Assembly: GCA_963930655.1 (NCBI GenBank) | Contig: OZ005604.1 | Span: 4,784,001-4,848,000 of the forward strand | Source: Myrica gale | Taxonomy: Eukaryota; Streptophyta; Magnoliopsida; Fagales; Myricaceae | Direction of reading: 5' to 3' | Length of the DNA stretch: 64,000 nucleotides | Part shown: one piece after another, positions 12,634 to 24,405 of the stretch | Numbering within the stretch: the stretch's first letter is position 1 | Layout: each line of letters begins with the position of its first letter | The notes under the pieces: model-generated | Databases searched by the model: none | The model's input: the letters and a program-made list of their open reading frames with translations, nothing else | Told to the model about the DNA's origin: nothing | Program-made: the position numbers and the translations under genes

Positions 12634-13472
12634 TCAAAATCCTGAATGAGCAAGTTGCACATCTAATTCTTTAAATAAAATGAGAAAAAGGAACAAAAGG
12701 TGATCAGATATGGGCCAGATACCGTCCTCTGAATGCAAATCATCATATATTCTGCATGGAATAAGCTTAAGACAGAGATTAGATTGATTGCCATGGAAGT
12801 ATCGTTACAAAATAACAAGACAAGTGTTAGGAATATTCTTATCTGTGTTTGCCTCGTGTACTACACGACACAATTATGTCAACGGCCTGCCTTTAAAACC
12901 TCAATGAAAATAGGGTATAAACCAATAGTACTTCAATGTAAGAGCAAATTTTCAACCGGTCGAACGAACCTTCCAAACGAATTAGCCCTCAAATTAGATC
13001 CAACTAACATTCCTATGCAGTAACCCAATGTGACCAAGACACTGTTCGTATAAAATAATTCCCACATGTGCGTAGACTCTTATGAAAAATTTCATTTTAT
13101 TTTAACGAAGAATTATCTGCAGCATTTCTTATATACCGATTTTGGACAGATCTGGTTCACCTTGGTTGCATTAGTTAACGTTCAACACGTCACACATGCA
13201 TATTTAAGTCTATGGAAATTTAAATATATATTGTTTACATGATTTCTGTCATATTCAATATGTTCACCGTCCAAGTTGAGGGAGACCCTTTGTGCTATGC
13301 TTGGAGCAATCGAGGCACATTGACAGCTAATCGTAGTGGAACAATCAGCTAGCATATGCCTGGGTGGTTCTTGAGCCTACATAACTCATATGAGGTCGAC
13401 ACATTCTGCAGCTGGAGTTGAAAATCGCACAAGTTGACTTCATGCCAACTGACGTAGAAAAAAAAAAAAAAA
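12634..13472. other. no gene recognised
   Basis: A 96-codon frame at 12733-13023 shows no known motif. The remainder is AT-rich spacer ending in a poly-A run at about 13458-13472. Confidence 0.4.
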
Positions 13473-14428
13473 GACTTCATGCCAACTGTACTCCCATTTC
13501 ATACCAATTCTTTGCCGTACGTATAACCCACGTACGCCTTATGCATTTGATCATCCCCAAATCGTAAATACATCATGAAAAATGCCGAACAAAAAACTTG
13601 TCTCGAGAGTAACGCGCGCCGCGCCCACAATCTCTAATTATTGATAAAATCATTTTTTATTTTTTATTTTTTTTTATTTTTAATTTCAATTCAAAATTTG
13701 ATTTTCTTTCATTTGAAATAGTTATTTTCTTTAAAATCGAAATTCTTAAAACTCCACTACAGAAAAAACGGTCTATAGCAGTGGTCGATATAGGCCACAA
13801 AAACGCTGCTATAGGTCATTTGACTTCATGCCAATTGTACTCTCATTTCATACCAATTCTTTGCCGTACTTATAACCCACGTATGCCTTATGCATTTGAT
13901 CATCCCCAAATCGTAAATACATCATGAACATGCCGAACAAAAAACATGTCTCGAGAGTAACGCGCACCGCGTCCACAATCTCTAATTATTGATAAAATCA
14001 TTTTTTTATTTTTTTATTATCTTTAGGGTTAAATGCATGTCATGCCCCTGTGGTATGCGGTAATAGCAAATATGCCCCCGAGGTAAACAAAATCCTTTTT
14101 CATACCCCTGAGGTAAACATTCAGGAGCAAATATGTCCTTCCGTTATGTTTACCTCAGGGGTATGAAAGGGCATATTTGCTCCTGAATGTTTACCTCAGG
14201 GGTATGAAAAAAGATTTTGTTTACCTCGGGGGCATATTTGCTATTACCGCATACCACAGGGGCATGACATGCATTTAACCCTTCTTTTTAATTTCAATTT
14301 GAAATTTGATTTTCTTTCATTTGAAATAGTTATTCTCTTTAAAATCAAAATTCTTAACACTTCACTACAAAAAAACGATCTATAACAGCGGTCGGTATAG
14401 GCCACAAAAACGCTGATATAGGTCATTT
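13473..14428. repeat. ~349-bp tandem duplication including a CACTA-type terminus
   Basis: Unit 1 (13473-13821) and unit 2 (13822-14428) both run from GACTTCATGCCAA through TTTGCCGTAC.TATAACCCACG and TCTCTAATTATTGATAAAATCA to a CACTAC terminus followed by CTATA.CAG.GGTCG.TATAGG. Unit 2 is longer because a 258-bp fold-back element sits in it. The duplication therefore copied flanking DNA plus the first ~66 bp of a CACTA element. Confidence 0.8.
14025..14282. mobile_element. 258-bp fold-back MITE
   Basis: A near-perfect palindrome. It starts AGGGTTAAATGCATGTCATG and ends with the reverse complement CATGACATGCATTTAACCCT; the arms are about 120 bp and the centre is short and unpaired around TTCCGTTATG. 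The flanks TCTTT (14020-14024 and 14283-14287) match exactly, and the uninterrupted sequence is visible in the tandem partner copy near 13660. The end motif GGGTTAAATnCAT resembles the MITE at 30579-30974. Confidence 0.85.
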
Positions 14429-14959
14429 AGGCCTATAGCAGCGGTCGAGCTCCGTCGGCATAGGTATAACGCGGCGGTTCGGGTGACCGCTGGTGAAGAC
14501 CTCGGGTTTTATCGGCGGTCGCCTAGCGGAGGTCGCAACCGCCGTTATAGACCCAACTGCGGTTGCGATTTTTTGGCACTAAAGGTCTGTAGCAGTAGTT
14601 GGTGACTGCCGCTAAAGACCTAACATGACTGCCGATATAGGTCTACAGCGGCGGTCAGTTGGCACCTATAGCAGCGTGACCGCCGCTATAGGTTAACAGC
14701 TCCTTTTTTTTCCTACATTTCCAAATCACCACTAATTTTTTCCTATATTTTTCTATACACGTTTTTTTAATCGGTAATACAAATTTATTTACTAATCATA
14801 ATTCATTGGATGTAAAAATTTAAAGACAAAGGATAATAAAATAAAATAAAATATTATTCATTATTGATTAATAATATTTTACAACAAACACAAGAATTTT
14901 TACAAATTAGGAATAGACTGTAATAAGATGTAATTGCAAGCTTTAAAAGAATCTCTATT

Positions 14960-15063
14960 GGACATGTTCTTTAAAAGAATCGTCGGTTTCATTGATCTTA
15001 ATGCTCTGCAGTGCCAACTTGTGCAGCTTCTCTTCATGACTTTCTATCTCACAGGGTTGCTTC
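14960..15063 (-). pseudogene. unassigned exon-like fragment
   Basis: On the minus strand, a CAG acceptor-like site is followed by a 35-codon frame beginning 'VKQPCEIESHEEKLHKLALQ' and closing with a stop. It looks like the terminal exon of some protein, hydrophilic and Glu/Lys-rich. I do not recognise the family. It may come from a second gene captured by the same CACTA-like element, or be chance. Confidence 0.35.
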
Positions 15064-15405
15064 ACCTGTTCAGCAAATGAAATTAATGGTGAAACCAAGC
15101 ATTGCATATCATAGGAGTTATACACAATGGAATGTATAAGCACAGAATGAGTATCATTATCATGATATGATGCTAAGGATGAACTACCAGCAAGCACATA
15201 TAAAGACATACATCTGTGTGCGTGTCTTCCACTTATACACTAGGCCCAGGACCATTTTCTATATCATGATATTTGTACAATGCAATAAAGAAGGCTTATA
15301 ATATTGTATATCTTCTCTTATGGGAGGATCATCATTTGACAATGTCGATTCATACCATGCACCTGTAAAGTAATACAGAATAAAGATTTAGGGATAGAGG
15401 CACAC

Positions 15406-15796
15406 CCTCCGCCAAGTAAAACAGCACGCATGGGTAACTCCTCCAAACTCAAGGCCTCATCAGAGGTTATACCGAATTCCTGCAATATGAAAGAAAAATA
15501 ATGGAGGCAAAAGGTAAAAGAGGAAAACATGCACAACTAAGATCTGATCTCACAAATTATACAAGTACATCAGAGAAATTTAAGGAGCTATAGATCTAAC
15601 AGAGAAAACTAAGGGACAAGATAATCTACATGGCCAGGAATATGTGCTTCGATGTGAAGCTCAGTTTAGTGCCTTCTTTTTGTGCCACCTCAACTTCAGG
15701 AGGACCAACAACTTTTCCCTCTCCTTCGGAAGGTTTAACCCCAGAATTCGACAATAGCCGCTGGTAAATTCCATTTAATCTGACTATTTCTTCTGT
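15406..15796 (-). pseudogene. glutathione reductase exons (captured, two consecutive)
   Basis: Glutathione reductase is the NADPH-dependent flavoenzyme that recycles oxidised glutathione. Exon A (15630-15796) follows a TTGCAG acceptor and encodes '[20 protein letters not shown]', then a '[12 protein letters not shown]' stretch and '[11 protein letters not shown]', the segment between the FAD- and NADPH-binding regions. Exon B (15406-15479) follows TTGCAG and encodes '[20 protein letters not shown]' then 'LGGG', the start of the NADPH-binding Rossmann fold. Each ends at a GT donor and the order matches the family. The rest of the enzyme, including the catalytic disulfide CVxxxC region and the dimer domain, is missing, and the 'IATG' expected after the KHI motif is altered. 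Best read as a transduplicated fragment. Confidence 0.85.
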
Positions 15797-18409
15797 CTGC
15801 AAGTTTAAATGAGAAAAAAAATTAATCACAATAGCATATCTCCAAATAACTAATTCACTGTCACAACTGTTAAAAAGATATGTATCATTTCCACTAAAGA
15901 ATTTTATATATAAAACTAATAATAGAAAGCTTCAAAAAGGAACACTTGTTAGAGATGCATGTTACAGCCACAAAACTAGAGCTAGAGTCATTACTTTCTG
16001 CAACACCAAGGACCAACTCTTCCTAAATCCTAAGCAGGAATAAAAGAAATTTCAGTTACAACAAAAAATGTTCCAACCCTCAGAACTACTCCATTTGATC
16101 ATTTTTTGCTTCTGATAAATATAATATACATATAGAAAAGGCAGGGGATACGAAGAATAATATACATATACTAACACAAGTTCTCTCCTTGGCAATGTTA
16201 GGGTGAAACTTCTTCCTTAAAACCTAGCAAAAGTGGAAAGCAATGAAGAGGTTGCCTACCCTAGATTCTGCAAAAAATTCCTACATGAAGTGATGCACCT
16301 GAACCAAATAATCAATAGACTACCAGACCCCAAATGTTAAAAACGCCACTAAAGGTGGGTCTATAGCGGCGGTCAGCAACCGCTATAGGTAAGACTAATA
16401 ACCTTTTCACTTGGGATTCATTCTAGGCTAATAACCTAGTTTGGGTACCCGTTCTTGGGCTAATTAACCCTTGATCGGGATTGTTCTTTGCTCTTGTGGT
16501 CTTTGGGCTAATTAACTCTTAACCACGTTCTTCGTGTTCTTCAATAATAATAGCTCGAGTGTTCTCCATTTATGTGTGTTAGATCCTATTTGTCACGCTC
16601 GTGTGTTACTTGAAGCGGTTCAGGAGGATCGATTGTGGTGTTGGAGCGGATCGCTTGGAGGAGTTGGCGGATGTTATGGTGGCCTAGACCGAGGTCCCTA
16701 GCAACTGGTCAACGTGAGCAAGATATGCATATGCCTTTGGACTTGAGGCTTTCAACGTCATCATCTCAGTTTGAAATTATACCTTTGTGTATGCTGATGC
16801 TGCTGCCCAAGGATGATCCTTTAGTAGCTAACCTCGATTGTCGTCATCTCTAAAATTTGTGTACAAGTGTCATACACAAATTCGATGATAAGTGGTTGGG
16901 AGAATTTCCTCAAAGCTTGGGATGAGGCCCTCCAAGTATTTAGCGAAATGATAAGAAAAATAAACAAGTCAACTTAATGATCAGTAACCCATCAAACACC
17001 TTGCAGGAAAGAGTATACCTTTCGTCGATCTGAGATGACTGTCCAAATGTGTGGAAGGTTGGGCCCAAGATCAGATACCAAAATACGCAGGAACCATGAC
17101 CAACTTTCCTTGAGCTCCGCCTCCACAGCAGCAAAGCAATGGGATAAATATTTTTTGTTCCCATCTCTCCAATAGCACACTGAATTTGGCCTTTGTAAGG
17201 ACCCTTCAAAAAAACACTCATCCACACCGATGAGTGGTCTACACCCAGCTTGAAAACCTTCTCGTATGACTGCCATAGAAAAATACATCCACTGGAAAAC
17301 ATGTTCACTATTTTTTAGTGGACGTTAGTACTTCTCAAAGTTGCACAATAAGCCCAAAGTTGAGCATATTGCTCCTTCTGCATCCCCATACCTCCTCAGT
17401 TGCCTTCCTTTTCACCTTATACCGCTTGCAGCGACTAACATCCACCTTCCAGGGATCTTTTCATCTCCTCTTTCAATGCCTCAATGGGGCAATCAGGGTT
17501 ATGTCTGAATTGCTCTAAGTATTTCTTTGATATCTAGGTAGATGACATTTGCGTGTATTTGTAGCTCCTAATCTATTGGTGGTTGCCCGAGTATGAAAGA
17601 ATTTTGAAAATTAGCTCATTCTTCACATTGCGAGCATAGACTCGATACTGGCGCCTTTCTCTCTTGCACAACACAATGACCCTATCCCGGTGATTCTTTG
17701 CTCAATGTAAATCCTTCTCAATGTGTATATTAGCCTTTCGAACAACCTCTCTAAAGACTTCAACAGATGGAAATTTCATCACCAATTCCAATCGTGGGCT
17801 ATCCACATATTTATCCTTAAATACCGGAAATTTAAGGTGTTATGTACCTTCGCTTTGAATTTCATCACCACCAAACCCTTCCGCCTCTGAAAGTATATCT
17901 GTACTATCCTTAGGATCCTTTTCCAATTCTACAGCCTCATCTATATCAATATTTTCACCCAAGTCCACACTGTGAGGCTGATAACTGCTAGTGGCATCAT
18001 CCCCACCTTGGTCCTCAAAAACATCTTGCTCCCCCACTCACAACTTCATCCCAAAAAGTTTCATGTGGTGGACTCTCATGCGGTGGACTCCCATGTGGTG
18101 GACTCTCATGCAGTGGACTCTCAAGAGGTTCTTTTTCTTCTTTTTCTTCTTCTTCTTCTTCTTCTTGGATAATCTTCTTCTTCCCTTTGTCTGTAGTTGC
18201 TTTTTTCTTTACGACCATTTTATATCTTTTCTTCTTTGGAGATTGTACATTCCCAGCTTCTTCTCCAACCACGTAGAGAATTATTGTATTATGCCCAATT
18301 TGATCCATAACCATGCCCAAAATATCCGTGTCTAATCCAATAAGGACCAGCCCGTCGTCAAATGGCTTGGCTGGGTGCGCGTAATAAATCAGGTCCCCAG
18401 CTTTGTATC

Positions 18410-20600
18410 TGAAACTGCGTTTAGACCCTAGAATATACCTAGAGGGGGGGGTGAATAGGTATTTAAAAATTAATATGTACTTTCTTTCAATCTCAGAAAA
18501 ATAGCTCAATCAATTTTTCAGTCAATCAACAAGTAAAGATCTGTAAATTAATCACACTAATCAGATTTTACAACACATATACTTATCTGCTATATGAACT
18601 GAACATCAATCTAAATGCTCTGTTTTATGGATTTTACAGCAACTCTAAATCAATATAATATCAATTTTACGGCAACAATAAAACCAAGAACATAGCAGAT
18701 TTTCCAGCAACACAAAATCCAATACTCTATGATTTTCCAGCAACCATAAATCAAATCAATTGCGAATTTACAGCAGCAAGATATTCTCAATAATTCGACT
18801 ACTTTAAACTAGAGACAATGAGATATATGTAGCAGCTATACAATCAAAACAAAGTATAATTTACAGCAACTATCTTATCAAGCGACCTGCAGATTTTCAG
18901 CACATTAAAACTAGGACTATGTGAACGTTTACAACAACTGAAATATCAAGACCAAGTGATATTCCAGCACTTGTAAAATCAAGACTCAAGTAATAAAGCA
19001 ACAACACTATGTCCAGAAAATCCAGCTATATGATATGACAATATCAGAACCAAGATCAAGCAAATTAGATCTAATAACAAGATCAAACAACAGTAACTGA
19101 TATGCTTATAATGGATCACGTTTCCAACGCTTTAAACACCCAATTCTATGAAGATGTAATCAATGATATGGTCAAACAATGTGCAGATTTATTCAACCTA
19201 ATATACACAAAGATTCTGATATTTTTACAGCATCTTTAACAGTCAACACAAGAATGAATAATCTCAGCAAACTAATCACAAAACTTCAAGAACTAAACAC
19301 ATGTGAAACACCACTCAAATTATAACAAGACAGAAAGTAGCACAAGATGATTTTCAGCAATCCTAAAAATCAAGATTCACTCTAATTAACAGCAAGCTAC
19401 CTTCTAAATTTCCAGCAACGATAAAATCATCAAATGATTTATTTATACAGCACTAATCAACTAAAACTCCAGCAATATACAATGTCTATATCACAACCAA
19501 GATCAGTTAATATCAAACCAAATAACAAAACCAATGCAGCAACTAATTAGCCCTTTAACAGAACACGTTTTCAGCTAATGAGATCTGCAAAACAATAAGC
19601 ACAAGATTGGTTAGATAAAATAATATCAAGATCAAGAGAAAACAACAATAAAGACAACACCGGAATTTTTGTTGACGAAGTGAAAAAATTTCTCAAGAAG
19701 AACGTCTTCTGAGAAATAAAAAAACACTCCGGGTGTTTCCACCAAGTTTTTCCACTAGAACGTCGGGATTTTACAATGGTGATCTAACCAAAAACCTTTT
19801 GGCCTCAAGACCCCTTTTCCTATGTAAAATCACCCAATCCACCGAATTGAGTTGGTGCCCAGCACCCACACGAAGACCAGAAACTCTGGTGCTCGTTCTA
19901 CAGCAGATCCCACGAACTCGTAGGCTTGAAGCTCCTCTGAAAACTTTCAGCAGCAGTTGTTCTTGAGAACCCACTCAAGAACCTCAACACTTGGTGACCC
20001 AAATCTTCAACATCAAAGAACTATGAATGTCCAGCCTTCAATCAACGATCAAGGCTCACAGATCTTCCACCAGAGGGAAGCTAACACACTCTCACATTCA
20101 GATTTCGGTTAGAACCGAATCTTGCACAAGAGAGAAATTTGGAAAATCGCATAGAGAGGAAATTTCTGGAGTTTGGGGCTTGCTCAATGCGTGAATGACG
20201 TCCAGGTGATTTGGGAAAGTTGTATATGGCTTTAGTGAGGGTAAATTTGTCAAAACGAAATTGTTTTGATGACTGGGCAACTTTCTAGAAGGGTAATACG
20301 TTATCTACAGAATTCCCGCTAGGCTGACCCAAGGCTAACTCAGCCAACCGAAAATTCATCTAACAGCTCAGTAACTGTCTCCCAACCATTCTAGATTCAC
20401 CCAGCACCTTCCAGAAACTTTCCCAACTGTCTCCCAACCATTCTAGATGCACCCAGCACCTTCCAGACTCTTTCTCTTTAGCTCCACGTCATTCCAGACT
20501 TAATCAAGTTGCTCTTACAATTCTAAAAATGGAAAAATACATTTATACAAAGAATTGTTTTGACCATGGAAATTATGCCAATTTTACATAAGCACTTTCA
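18410..20600 (-). repeat. 3' LTR of the retrotransposon
   Basis: 2191 bp, TGAAACTGCG...GCACTTTCA on the plus strand. It begins with the TTTAGACCCTAGAATATACC and G-run/GTGAATAGG block also seen in the solo LTR at 33113. The short reading frames inside (near 19733-20280) are duplicated in the other LTR and are not genes. Confidence 0.95.
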
Positions 20601-20601
20601 A

Positions 20602-20612
20602 TCTCCCCCTTT
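20602..20612 (-). other. polypurine tract
   Basis: AAAGGGGGAGA on the minus strand, immediately next to the 3' LTR. This is where plus-strand DNA synthesis is primed in LTR retrotransposons. Similar GGGGGAG-type blocks recur at 21020-21300. Confidence 0.85.
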
Positions 20613-21031
20613 GGCAATTTCCATGACAAAACCTTATGCTAAACATAACTCTAATCCAAGATCTGTTATCACCAAAACAGAACTTAGTTTACAAGAATAT
20701 GCAGCCTAGATAAAACTAACAAAGTCCCTAAGCAACTTGATTAATGGTTTGAGTACCTGAAAAGAAAACACTCAAACTCAACCGTGATCAATATACTCAA
20801 GATAATCAAATCTGAAAACAGATGATCACATATACGATATATTGCAAATCCTAACAGATTAAATAATCATTAGAGACCAAAGGAATGCAATAACACATAT
20901 CAACCAGTTATAATGAAAACCCCTAATCATTATAAGTTTCAGATATATGCAATTCTTAATAAAACACATAAGTGTTCAAACTCTCCTTAATACCAACATC
21001 AGTAAACATATCATCTTGCTCCCCCTCAACG

Positions 21032-21293
21032 TCATAACAACTCACAATATAACAGCTCATTGATGCTCCCCCTTACACCATTACTCCATCAACATATGTA
21101 AAGAATAAGATCCTGATAAACTCCAACTCCCCCTTACTCTTTAGCTCCCCCTTACTCCAATTTCATAACAACTCACAATATAACAGCTCATTGATGCTCC
21201 CCCTTACACCATTACTCCATCAACATATGTAAAGAATAAGATCCTGATAAACTCCAACTCCCCCTTACTCTTTAGCTCCCCCTTACTCCAATT
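21032..21293. repeat. 131-bp tandem duplication
   Basis: Two copies (21032-21162, 21163-21293) starting TCATAACAACTCACAATATA look identical by eye. Each carries CTCCCCCTTAC blocks, that is, polypurine-tract-like runs on the element's coding strand. Confidence 0.9.
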
Positions 21294-22004
21294 TCTCCCC
21301 CTTTTTGTCATGGAAAAGACAAAGGAGTGAATCCTCCATATCACTCATACGACCATGATCTTCCTCATTAAAGGTAAGATGCTCATTAATAGATGAAGGA
21401 GAATGAGACTTAAATGGTAAAACATTTCTTCATGTACATATTCCAACTATATATACCAACTGAAACTCACCAAAGTCTAGCTCAATACAGCATCTCAAAA
21501 TAAATTTCCAAATATGTTGAAGTCAAAACAAACCACAATATGTGAAATTAGTAAGCTCAGTCAACATACAACATATACTTGCACATTGCCAACACATGTA
21601 AGTTCTTAATCAATTTCAAGAACATTACAAAATTGAATATAACTTTCAGCTCATAGAAATATATCAATAATCCAATATAAAGTCATATCATCTACATTTA
21701 AGACAATATACATGTTCAAAAATCCACATTAAAATATAGTTTCAGCTCATCATATAGAATTTCTAGCTCAACATACAAACTGAAAATAAGGTTCAGCTCA
21801 ACATGTTATCTAGAAATAAAGTTCCAGCTCAACACTATATATTTTCAGCTCACATAGACAATACAATATGCTCAATGTATTCTCAATATATTGAATATGT
21901 GCAATATTCATCACTCCTCATCAATTATTCCACAAACATTATTTTGCAAACAATATAAATGAAGAATAAATGAACACGTAACCAAAAGAGAGCATTTAAA
22001 CACA

Positions 22005-22629
22005 AAAATGTGTAACCCGTGTATGAACAATGACTCCACAAATAGAAGTGCACTTCATTTCATATTCAACAAATGCAAACTCATCATACCTATTTCATAT
22101 TCGGCCACTATAAGTAAAGAAGAAACAATGTCCATTCATTTAAGCAAGACAAATCTTCCATTTTTCAAAAAAAAATGTCATACCCGAAATTCTCAAAAAA
22201 CATTGAAATTTGAAGCACTAAACTTGTAGATCTGAGATATAAATGATGAAATCTTCTTCCAAATGACTCTACAAACAAAGCCCATATGATTTCTTAAGCA
22301 TTTAGCTAAGAAAACCAAAAATGTGTAACCCGTGTATGAACAATGACTCCACAAATAGAAGTGCACTTCATTTCATATTCAACAAATGCAAACTCATCAT
22401 ACCTATTTCATATTCGGCCACTATAAGTAAAGAAGAAACAATGTCCATTCATTTAAGCAAGACAAATCTTCCATTTTTCAAAAAAAAATGTCATACCCGA
22501 AATTCTCAAAAAACATTGAAATTTGAAGCACTAAACTTGTAGATCTGAGATATAAATGATGAAATCTTCTTCCAAATGACTCTACAAACAAAGCCCATAT
22601 GATTTCTTAAGCATTTAGCTAAGAAAACA
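22005..22629. repeat. 313-bp perfect tandem duplication
   Basis: Copies begin around ATGTGTAACCCGTGTATGAA at 22008 and 22321, offset 313 bp. The translated frames are identical in both (73 codons). No difference is visible between copies, so the duplication is likely younger than the LTR pair. The frames themselves resemble no protein. Confidence 0.93.
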
Positions 22630-23206
22630 AAGTAGATCTAAGAAATTTTCACAAAACTCATAAGGGTTTTCAAGAACTTCGAATTTAGGAAATATAATCC
22701 ATTAAATCTCACAAAAATCAAGTATAATACCTTAGAGATCGTAGAGGATTGAATCTTGAACAAAACCCAACGAAAATCACGCAAAATGATCAAGATTTGA
22801 GTAAGTTATGATCAAAATAGAGATAAGCTATTTGTGAGAGGGAGAGAGCATTTGAGAGAATAGAGAGAAAATGGTAAAGTGTGGAATGAGTGGTAAAAAG
22901 TCACTAAAGGTAAAACACATGTATACCGTAAATACAAACTTATCCATTTGAACAACATCACAATTTTACACCATTATTCGACTGACCTCTGACAAAATTA
23001 TTTCTGACTATTGTCAGTGATAGCAAACCTTAGACTAAATAAAATTCGAATTATCATGAAAAATTACAGATTTTCAACAAATCAAAATTTCATCAGACAA
23101 ATCAAAATTTCTTGAAAACTCAAATTTTTCAGTACTTAAACAACCTCTAAAAGCTTAAACAACAACATATAATCCATCATTTATAATGCAAGAAATACTT
23201 TCAACA

Positions 23207-23310
23207 TTAAACAAATACCAATTGATTTCTTAAAAATTCAAACCTTGTTCCATCAAGGAGTTTGGTAAATAAATCAACCAATTGGTTTTTTGTTTTGCAA
23301 TAATATGTTC
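23207..23310 (-). pseudogene. C-terminal tail of copia pol (RNase H end)
   Basis: Directly after the gag stop, shifted in frame, the minus strand encodes 'NQLVDLFTKLLDGTRFEFLR' followed by NQL and a stop. This matches the 'NQLADIFTKPL...FEFLRNELG' end of copia polyproteins. Protease, integrase, reverse transcriptase and most of RNase H are missing, so a large internal deletion joined gag to the last ~30 codons of pol. Confidence 0.8.
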
Positions 23311-24361
23311 AAGTGTCATCCTTTTTTCTTACCCAAACTTTTTTCGTAAAATTTAAATTGCTCAACTCAATTTTCTTACATATAAGATCAACTTGTTTAG
23401 ACAAAGTAGAGACTTGAGAAACTAACTTATCAAAAGCTGAAATTGAAAGTGAATTCGAAAACTTACTTTTGCTAGAATTCAATTTAAAACATTTTGATCT
23501 TACATGACCTCTTTTTCCACAATAAAAACAAATAGGAACATATCTTGAACTAACATAAGAAGTTTGTGAGATGTTCTTACCATGGGCAGCAGAGGGTACA
23601 CTCACCTTTGATTTGTTGTGGACATCTGAAAACTCAATAGCAGCAGGAACAAAAACAATTTTGTTAGTAGCACATGCAATAGAATCAGATTTTTTAAAAC
23701 TCAATCCATATTTGTCACTAGAAGAGGTTCCTAGACTTAACATCATGTCAAGTTTCTTTGAACCACTCGAAAAATATTTCAGTTGAGAATTGGACTTCTC
23801 TAGTTCTATTTCCAAGTTCTTTACCTTAAGATCTAGAGAAGTATTGATATTATTCAAATTGTCAATTAAAACAGATTGTTCACAATTCTTAGCCAACAAC
23901 TCTTCATTTTCAATTTCTAAGTTCTTAAGCCTTTTTGAATACACAGGATTCTCTCTTTTCACCTTAAGGCTTTCTTCAAACAAGTTATTATAGGCAGTTT
24001 GAAGAGGTTCATTCATGTCTAAATCATCATCTAATTCATCATCACTTGAACTAACATTACCAATGCTATTTATCGACGAAGTAAAAGCAATGTAGTTTGA
24101 TTTATCAAGACTAGAGGATGAATCAGAATATGTATCAGACAATGTAGCATTCATAGCTTTACCCTTCAATTTAAGAAAGGTCGGACACTCCGCTTTAAAA
24201 TGACCATAGCCTTTGCAGTCATGACATTGAAATTCTTGAGAGTTTTTCTTCTTTTTGAACTCTCTAAATTTACCTTTTTCACCTCTTTCATATGGTTTCC
24301 AATAGGCATAATTACTCCCATTAGAATAGGGAGAAACAAAGAACAATTGATTGTTTTCCAT
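23309..24361 (-). CDS. shortened retrotransposon Gag (copia type)
   Basis: An open frame of 350 residues beginning 30 bases inside the primer site. It keeps the first ~18 Gag residues ('MENNQLFFVSPYSNGSNYAY' then WK) and then jumps straight to the nucleocapsid part, so the usual capsid-like UBN2 region (~200 residues) is deleted in frame. Two CCHC zinc knuckles follow: 'CHDCKGYGHFKAEC' (about residue 47) and 'CFYCGKRGHVRSKC' (about residue 278). Between them lie a Ser/Asp-rich segment and a coiled coil ('RLKNLEIENEELLAKN'). Such a protein could still bind RNA but not form a normal capsid shell. The frame has no internal stop. Confidence 0.85.
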   Translation of the reverse strand: MENNQLFFVSPYSNGSNYAYWKPYERGEKGKFREFKKKKNSQEFQCHDCKGYGHFKAECPTFLKLKGKAMNATLSDTYSDSSSSLDKSNYIAFTSSINSIGNVSSSDDELDDDLDMNEPLQTAYNNLFEESLKVKRENPVYSKRLKNLEIENEELLAKNCEQSVLIDNLNNINTSLDLKVKNLEIELEKSNSQLKYFSSGSKKLDMMLSLGTSSSDKYGLSFKKSDSIACATNKIVFVPAAIEFSDVHNKSKVSVPSAAHGKNISQTSYVSSRYVPICFYCGKRGHVRSKCFKLNSSKSKFSNSLSISAFDKLVSQVSTLSKQVDLICKKIELSNLNFTKKVWVRKKDDT

Positions 24362-24390
24362 AACAACTAAGGGTCAAGGATCGAATATGA

Positions 24391-24403
24391 GGCTCTGATA
24401 CCA
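24391..24403 (-). other. primer binding site (tRNA-iMet)
   Basis: TGGTATCAGAGCC on the minus strand, two bases after the 5' LTR end. It is complementary to the 3' end of initiator-methionine tRNA, the standard primer for plant copia elements, and it fixes the element's orientation. Confidence 0.95.
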
Positions 24404-24405
24404 AT

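Larger units (their letters stand above)
14363..16405. mobile_element. CACTA-like element fragment with captured exons
   Basis: It starts CACTACAAAAAAACG, the CACTA (En/Spm) terminal motif. Many subterminal copies of a CTATAGC(G/A)GCGGTC-type motif follow in both orientations at 14380-14700, and again at 16355-16400 near the other side. The expected right terminus (…GTAGTG) is not found, so the right end is lost or too decayed. No transposase is recognisable. The interior carries exon-like pieces of a glutathione reductase gene plus one unassigned exon-like piece, all on the minus strand. Confidence 0.7.
20613..23206 (-). other. long non-coding 3' region of the retrotransposon
   Basis: About 2.6 kb between the pol remnant and the polypurine tract, with no conserved frame. 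It holds two exact-looking tandem duplications, listed separately. Long 3' non-coding regions are known for SIRE-type copia elements. Confidence 0.6.

Noticed and set aside
18015..18335. Phe-rich frame (plus) opposite a Glu-rich frame
   Set aside because: CTT repeats read as poly-Phe; the minus strand is the MULE transposase linker.
22008..22542. Two identical 73-codon frames
   Set aside because: They are one chance frame doubled by the 313-bp duplication in non-coding retrotransposon DNA.
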